Positions 6,001-6,967 of a stretch of 6,967 nt of DNA are shown here, piece by piece. The notes under the pieces were generated by a model. It was not told the DNA's origin and made no database searches. It saw nothing but the letters and a program-made list of their open reading frames with translations. Numbering within the stretch: the stretch's first letter is position 1; each line of letters starts with the position of its first letter. The translations under genes and the position numbers were made by a program. The stretch comes from a bacterium (GTDB lineage: Bacteria > CBDUZB01 > JAGLHV01): NCBI GenBank assembly GCA_023143305.1, contig JAGLHV010000067.1, positions 1-6,967 on the forward strand, in the 5' to 3' direction.

Positions 6001-6967
6001 AAATCTCCTTTTTTTAATTCTGTTTTTTCAAACAGTTCTTTTATTCTTTCTATTTTTGTTTCTCCCTCCAAACCTTTAAGTAAAATGTATGTAGTCGCTT
6101 CCATATTACCTTTTTCTGCCCGCCTGACAAGTTCTTTTTTTATCAAGTCGGTTAGCATATCTTTAAGTCCTATTGTTTCAGCTATTTTTAGTATTATCTC
6201 ATAGCCTTTAGATGAATATCCTTTTCCTGTGAGAATATCAATTAATTCTTTTATTTCCATCGTAGTAAGCATTTCTTTAACTTTCATTGCTGTTACTTCG
6301 TTTCTTTCAACTTCTTTCAGATGTTTTTGAAACTCAATAAAAATTGCTACATCTTCCATTCTTTTCAGTTTCATCTTTAAGATCTCTGCTTTAACCAATT
6401 CCATTTTTAAAGATGTTACTTCCAAACCTAATTCTTTGGCTAATCCTTTAAGGGTAATCTCCCTTCCTTCTAATTTTACAAATCCTTCATTAAGCAAAGA
6501 AGAAAGTTTTTCCCTTCCCAAAACCTCCAGTAGTAGTTGGATCTGGAGATCCTTTACTTCCATTTTTAATTTAGCAGCAAACATCCGTATATCCAATCCA
6601 TCTATTTTGATCTCTCCTTTAATAAAACTCAACATATCACCTTTAAAATCCTTAATTCCTTCAAATAGTTTACCTTCCGATAATCTGGTTTTGAATATTT
6701 CCAGTTTAAGACTGTTTAATTCTTTCACATCCAACGATTTTAAACCTAATTCTTTAGCTAAACTTATAATATCAGCTTCCTTTATATCCTTTATTTTAGC
6801 TAACTTAATTAATTCTATTTTTAATACTTCCATTTTAAGCATTTTCAGATCATTTATCTCTAATTTTAAATCCAGCTCTTTAGCTAAAGTTTTAATATCA
6901 CTCTTTAGATCCTTTATCTCCTTTATTTTAGCCAACTCAATCAATCTTGTCTTTAATACTTCTAATT
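1..6967 (-). CDS. Internal fragment of a giant multidomain protein with an embedded SecA-like ATPase (partial at both ends)
   Basis: One minus-strand frame stays open across the whole window: 2,321 full codons from base 6965 to base 3, with no TAA, TAG or TGA. I checked the frame at many separate motifs and all share the same phase. Neither start nor stop is inside, so the protein is longer than 2,321 residues. Composition changes sensibly from Lys/Glu/Leu-rich helices, through coiled coils and an ATPase, to alternating alpha/beta segments, which argues for a real protein. I counted only about seven cysteines. Codon use is AT-rich throughout (AAA, GAA, TTA, ATA, AGA), with no obvious break that would suggest a recent fusion. 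The central ATPase resembles SecA; the flanks match nothing I recognise. Ordinary SecA is about 800-1,000 residues, so this is not simply secA. Function as a whole is unknown. An ATP-driven protein-moving or unfolding role is inferred from the motor alone. Confidence 0.93.
210..419 (-). repeat. Alpha/beta module E (residues 2183-2252)
   Basis: Strand GIYAFDLGE, helix KAELSEIGTQIAKLP, marker strand KVILNTIE where I2218 replaces the usual Pro, helix KNREFIIDEVVPNI and strand KEVTVFVS. It lies 128 residues after module D, almost the same as the 129 between A and B. Confidence 0.45.
609..821 (-). repeat. Alpha/beta module D (residues 2049-2119)
   Basis: Begins PSSGKV as module A does, then strand YSVIRVNS, helix NIEAVQTEIKQIAEQS, marker strand VSIELPVA with P2090, helix NREVKNWVMKEIGNN and strand RQVNIIAEG. 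The stretch after it, KVYGSNQHRVFVDN, is comparable with the VDGHQALWMSS that follows module A. Confidence 0.5.
903..1010 (-). other. Gln/Met-rich flexible linker (within residues 1986-2021)
   Basis: The stretch runs from REIKMEEIKNQQIPSFQEIE into MQKIMQQQMQQQPMLNP and then YIIPG. The core (bases 912-950) is MQKIMQQQMQQQP. The low complexity and Pro-bounded ends suggest a disordered or helical spacer separating modules C and D. The underlying CAG/CAA/ATG codons form an imperfect triplet run that could vary in length between strains. Confidence 0.7.
1143..1349 (-). repeat. Alpha/beta module C (residues 1873-1941)
   Basis: Strand GIEVISVS, helix PIGFAVLKYMLKKHAEI, marker strand RIVLNVPK with P1914, helix NDKLKILKNILDSTG and strand SYTIIWG. 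It continues into KTARTREIAIINQEGI, a likely extra strand pair, then a helix leading to the Gln-rich linker. Confidence 0.5.
1443..1592 (-). repeat. Alpha/beta module B (residues 1792-1841)
   Basis: Strand and helix KFNLVTETKLLEILTSSS, marker strand KIVIKVPT with P1819, helix NGKEIANKIVDDL and strand NVYLLYS. It is the shortest copy and lacks the opening Pro-Ser turn. Confidence 0.45.
1803..2066 (-). repeat. Alpha/beta module A (residues 1634-1721)
   Basis: Begins PSRAGK, then strands VRVKQV and VKIEVG, helix IRDVSTKVEAAFNNN, marker strand AITILIPE with P1690, helix ENTAQLAEWVSTAGE and closing strand PLTIVLNN. It is followed by an insert of about 70 residues (VDGHQALWMSSGD to FEPGELENIDQ) with Trp, Gly and Ser-rich loops. 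Confidence 0.5.
2070..2696 (-). other. Helical region after the motor, in the place of SecA scaffold helices (residues 1424-1632)
   Basis: A run of helices follows motif VI: AKEIIATCENMKLEIDVKVK, EIEAMKLIAEVALLQQKIV, LIEFYNNNGMKNKADIVSKF and MFKEMKEVDLSRKKMQQDF. Position fits the helical scaffold and wing of SecA. The segment VALLQQKIVRSEGLKFQIRETLWHK is a loose counterpart of the SecA stretch AQ-x-KVEARNFDIRK-x-LLEYDDV, but identity is low. Nothing like the SecA C-terminal zinc-binding tail (C-x-C-x-S-G-x-x-x-x-x-x-CC/CH) is present. The region ends at the Pro-Ser-rich ILPSRAGK that opens the first alpha/beta module. Confidence 0.5.
2730..2759 (-). other. Motif VI arginine-finger segment QAMGRIRRNK, residues 1403-1412
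   Basis: Q1403, G1406, R1407 and R1410 match the Q-x-x-GR-x-x-R signature of SF2 motif VI, and the tail GEVGDIYFYTD matches the SecA continuation D-x-G-x-x-x-FYLS. The two arginines contact the gamma phosphate across the two RecA-like lobes in the family. Confidence 0.88.
3250..3825 (-). other. Insertion between DEIH and GGTGT resembling the SecA preprotein-crosslinking domain (residues about 1048-1239)
   Basis: SecA is unusual among SF2 motors in carrying a preprotein-crosslinking domain between Walker B and the GMTGT motif; it clamps the translocating chain. Here about 190 residues sit in the same place. Parts align by eye: IDAVFRAKFLSEGEFSVV with SecA ALRAH-x-LFKRDVDYIV; GEIIPHTGGEARYSQVISEP with DEFTGR-x-MPGRR-x-S-x-GLHQA; and KHVKEVKGLKISPKN with EAKEGV-x-I-x-x-EN. 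The central strand and the R-x-S element are recognisable, but the helices around VYKEIDRMIENRELKEGTLKE and ADYYIDVSKGAKEYSLSDNA are novel or strongly diverged. Presence of this insertion is the best reason to call the motor SecA-like rather than a DNA or RNA helicase. The boundary residues are approximate. Confidence 0.65.
3831..3842 (-). other. Walker B DEIH box, residues 1042-1045
   Basis: Reads VVRFDEIHMS, a hydrophobic strand ending in D1042-E1043, the magnesium and catalytic carboxylates of SF2 ATPases. The fourth residue is His as in DEAH helicases, whereas bacterial SecA usually has Asp (DEVD). Confidence 0.9.
4197..4220 (-). other. Walker A (P-loop) VETGAGKT, residues 916-923
   Basis: The minus-strand codons read V-E-T-G-A-G-K-T followed by LAYPL. 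This fits the G-x-x-x-x-GK[ST] family in the SF2 form TG-x-GKT, with K922 the phosphate-binding lysine and T923 the magnesium ligand. SecA normally has Glu where A920 is; most DEAD-box helicases have Ser or Ala there. Confidence 0.93.
4290..4592 (-). other. Helical linker leading into the motor (residues 792-892)
   Basis: This stretch (DIYGDNYVKDLGAFKKDF to VFRIFTKEGWDG) is mixed helical with several tryptophans (IWAKF, KWEELCDKYG, EGWDG). Canonical SecA begins with helices before its Q-like element (a run ending R-x-F-D-x-Q), and the segment just before FNQQ here occupies that place. The short string EGKLFEG near residue 840 also occurs in the repeat array at residues 97-103, possibly chance or a trace of domain duplication. 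No catalytic residues are visible. Confidence 0.45.
4593..4865 (-). other. Second coiled coil (residues 701-791)
   Basis: Residues run as a nearly continuous charged helix with hydrophobic heptad positions, from LKDIKAEIREFETLNREF through KEEALMKKIEIKEELLKKVE and IKNQIKELEAKIEKLNEL to INDRIKDLDEQAKDI. One short break, EFGGKEE, lies near residue 718. It is likely a rigid arm about 80-90 residues long leading to the ATPase. Coiled-coil arms next to ATP motors often carry oligomerisation or force transmission; the partner here is unknown. Confidence 0.65.
4872..4934 (-). other. Hydrophobic patch (residues 678-698), doubtful membrane segment
   Basis: The stretch LLVAAAMLANKGLLLHLVVV is the most hydrophobic run I found in the fragment. 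It holds Asn, Lys, Gly and His in the middle, so it would be a poor membrane helix. A buried helical hairpin (AAAMLA - NKG - LLLHLVVVA) is more likely. If it did cross a membrane it would place the motor and the N-terminal arms on opposite sides or anchor the motor at the membrane. No other membrane segment is evident in the 2,321 residues. Confidence 0.35.
4950..5213 (-). other. Small beta-rich domain of unknown family (residues 585-672)
   Basis: Between two coiled coils lies a compact stretch with short alternating strands: KFEVEGKIVEF, REDILIIKE, KGIFADQSGKIYRL, and VEMKIMTVEHL, with a helix DLKKLHAELEGI between the third and last strands. The turn GGYYKDVKIGD is rich in Gly and aromatic residues. 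The pattern would suit a small beta barrel or ubiquitin-like or SH3-like fold, but I recognise no signature. Its position, just before the second coiled coil and the motor, would suit a docking or sensing domain; that is inference. Confidence 0.45.
5214..5705 (-). other. Coiled coil with a ClpB middle-domain-like stretch (residues 421-584)
   Basis: Heptad-like spacing of Leu, Ile and Ala with abundant Glu, Lys, Arg and Gln indicates a long coiled coil, in two arms split near residues 464-475 (VVDCGFN) and again near GLGIITLKT. Residues 443-463, KGDYKLADQKWGELRKIEK and on, resemble the segment of the ClpB middle domain that usually reads GDLA-x-AAELRYG-x-[IL]PELEK. That element in ClpB is a regulatory coiled coil of a protein disaggregase. 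The resemblance is short and could be convergent, since coiled coils are low in complexity; the UVR motif of UvrB is another distant lookalike. Aromatic residues are sparse apart from W453 and a few others. Confidence 0.6.
5706..6401 (-). other. Helical region, possible alpha-solenoid (residues 189-420)
   Basis: This part of the giant frame is almost entirely predicted helix by eye, with short Gly or Asn turns (for example LTGKGYSSKGYEI and RRAEKGNMEATTYILLKGL). Paired helices of about 15-20 residues suggest a HEAT- or TPR-like solenoid, but no consensus is clear enough to name one. A short beta hairpin with alternating hydrophobic residues, EVVLELSNGKQVKLKLEDII, interrupts it at about residues 345-370. 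It joins the repeat array upstream to the coiled coil downstream. Function unknown. Confidence 0.45.
6402..6965 (-). repeat. Tandem amphipathic helical repeats (about 43-53 residues each), N-terminal side of the fragment
   Basis: Residues 1-188 hold four degenerate copies: about 2-45, 46-88, 89-135 and 136-188. Each begins with E-[VI]-[LFK]-K or similar, most carry a version of LAKELGLK, and each ends with a [LM]K[LM] triplet before the next copy. The first two copies are close: EVLKTRLIELAKIKEIKD against EVLKIELIKLAKIKDIKE, with 45 of 54 bases identical at a spacing of 132 bases. Copies three and four are more diverged and carry insertions. The pattern of Leu/Ile every three to four residues with Lys/Glu between predicts long amphipathic helices, either a solenoid or a rod. 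The array begins right at the window edge and may continue beyond it. I do not recognise the family. Confidence 0.75.

Noticed and set aside
6402..6965. CRISPR array or noncoding tandem repeat at the right edge
   Set aside because: The copies are degenerate, vary from 43 to 53 codons, keep the reading frame and differ as protein repeats do. There are no constant repeats with unique spacers.

Overview
The window is a single, uninterrupted protein-coding frame on the minus strand. It enters at the right edge and leaves at the left edge without a stop codon. Read from base 6965 down to base 3 it gives 2,321 complete codons, and neither the true start nor the true stop is present. I see no intergenic space, promoter, ribosome binding site, terminator, RNA gene, CRISPR array or insertion sequence. 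This is an internal slice of a gene for a giant protein. Residue numbers here count from the right edge of the window (residue 1 = bases 6963-6965), not from the real N-terminus.

Order along the protein (right to left on the map): (1) residues 1-188, Lys/Glu/Leu-rich amphipathic helical repeats of about 43-53 residues, which may continue off the right edge; (2) residues 189-420, more alpha-helical sequence, possibly a solenoid; (3) residues 421-584, a coiled coil containing a stretch that looks like part of the ClpB middle domain; (4) residues 585-672, a small beta-rich domain of unknown type, followed by a hydrophobic patch at 678-698; (5) residues 701-791, a second coiled coil, then a helical linker; (6) residues 893-1423, an ATPase motor that reads as a divergent SecA. 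It has a Walker A VETGAGKT, a DEIH box, an insertion resembling the SecA preprotein-crosslinking domain, an AGGTGT motif, an IGTERF motif and a QAMGRIRR arginine-finger motif; (7) residues 1424-1632, a helical tail where SecA has its scaffold helices; (8) residues 1633-2321, at least five divergent copies of an alpha/beta module marked by a strand ending in a proline (pattern I-x-I-x-V-P), interrupted by a Gln/Met-rich linker; a further copy may run off the left edge.

The organism is probably an AT-rich bacterium using the standard code: Ile is often ATA, Arg often AGA, and TGA does not occur in frame. Very long open genes of this kind are known from uncultivated lineages such as Omnitrophota. 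That placement is a guess from gene style, not a demonstrated affiliation.

The most notable point is a SecA-type translocase motor in the middle of one giant polypeptide, with long helical and coiled-coil arms on its N-terminal side and repeated alpha/beta modules on its C-terminal side. By inference the protein could be a self-contained ATP-driven machine that pulls, unfolds or moves a polypeptide, possibly a part of itself. The sequence shows the motor. The substrate and cell location cannot be read from this window.
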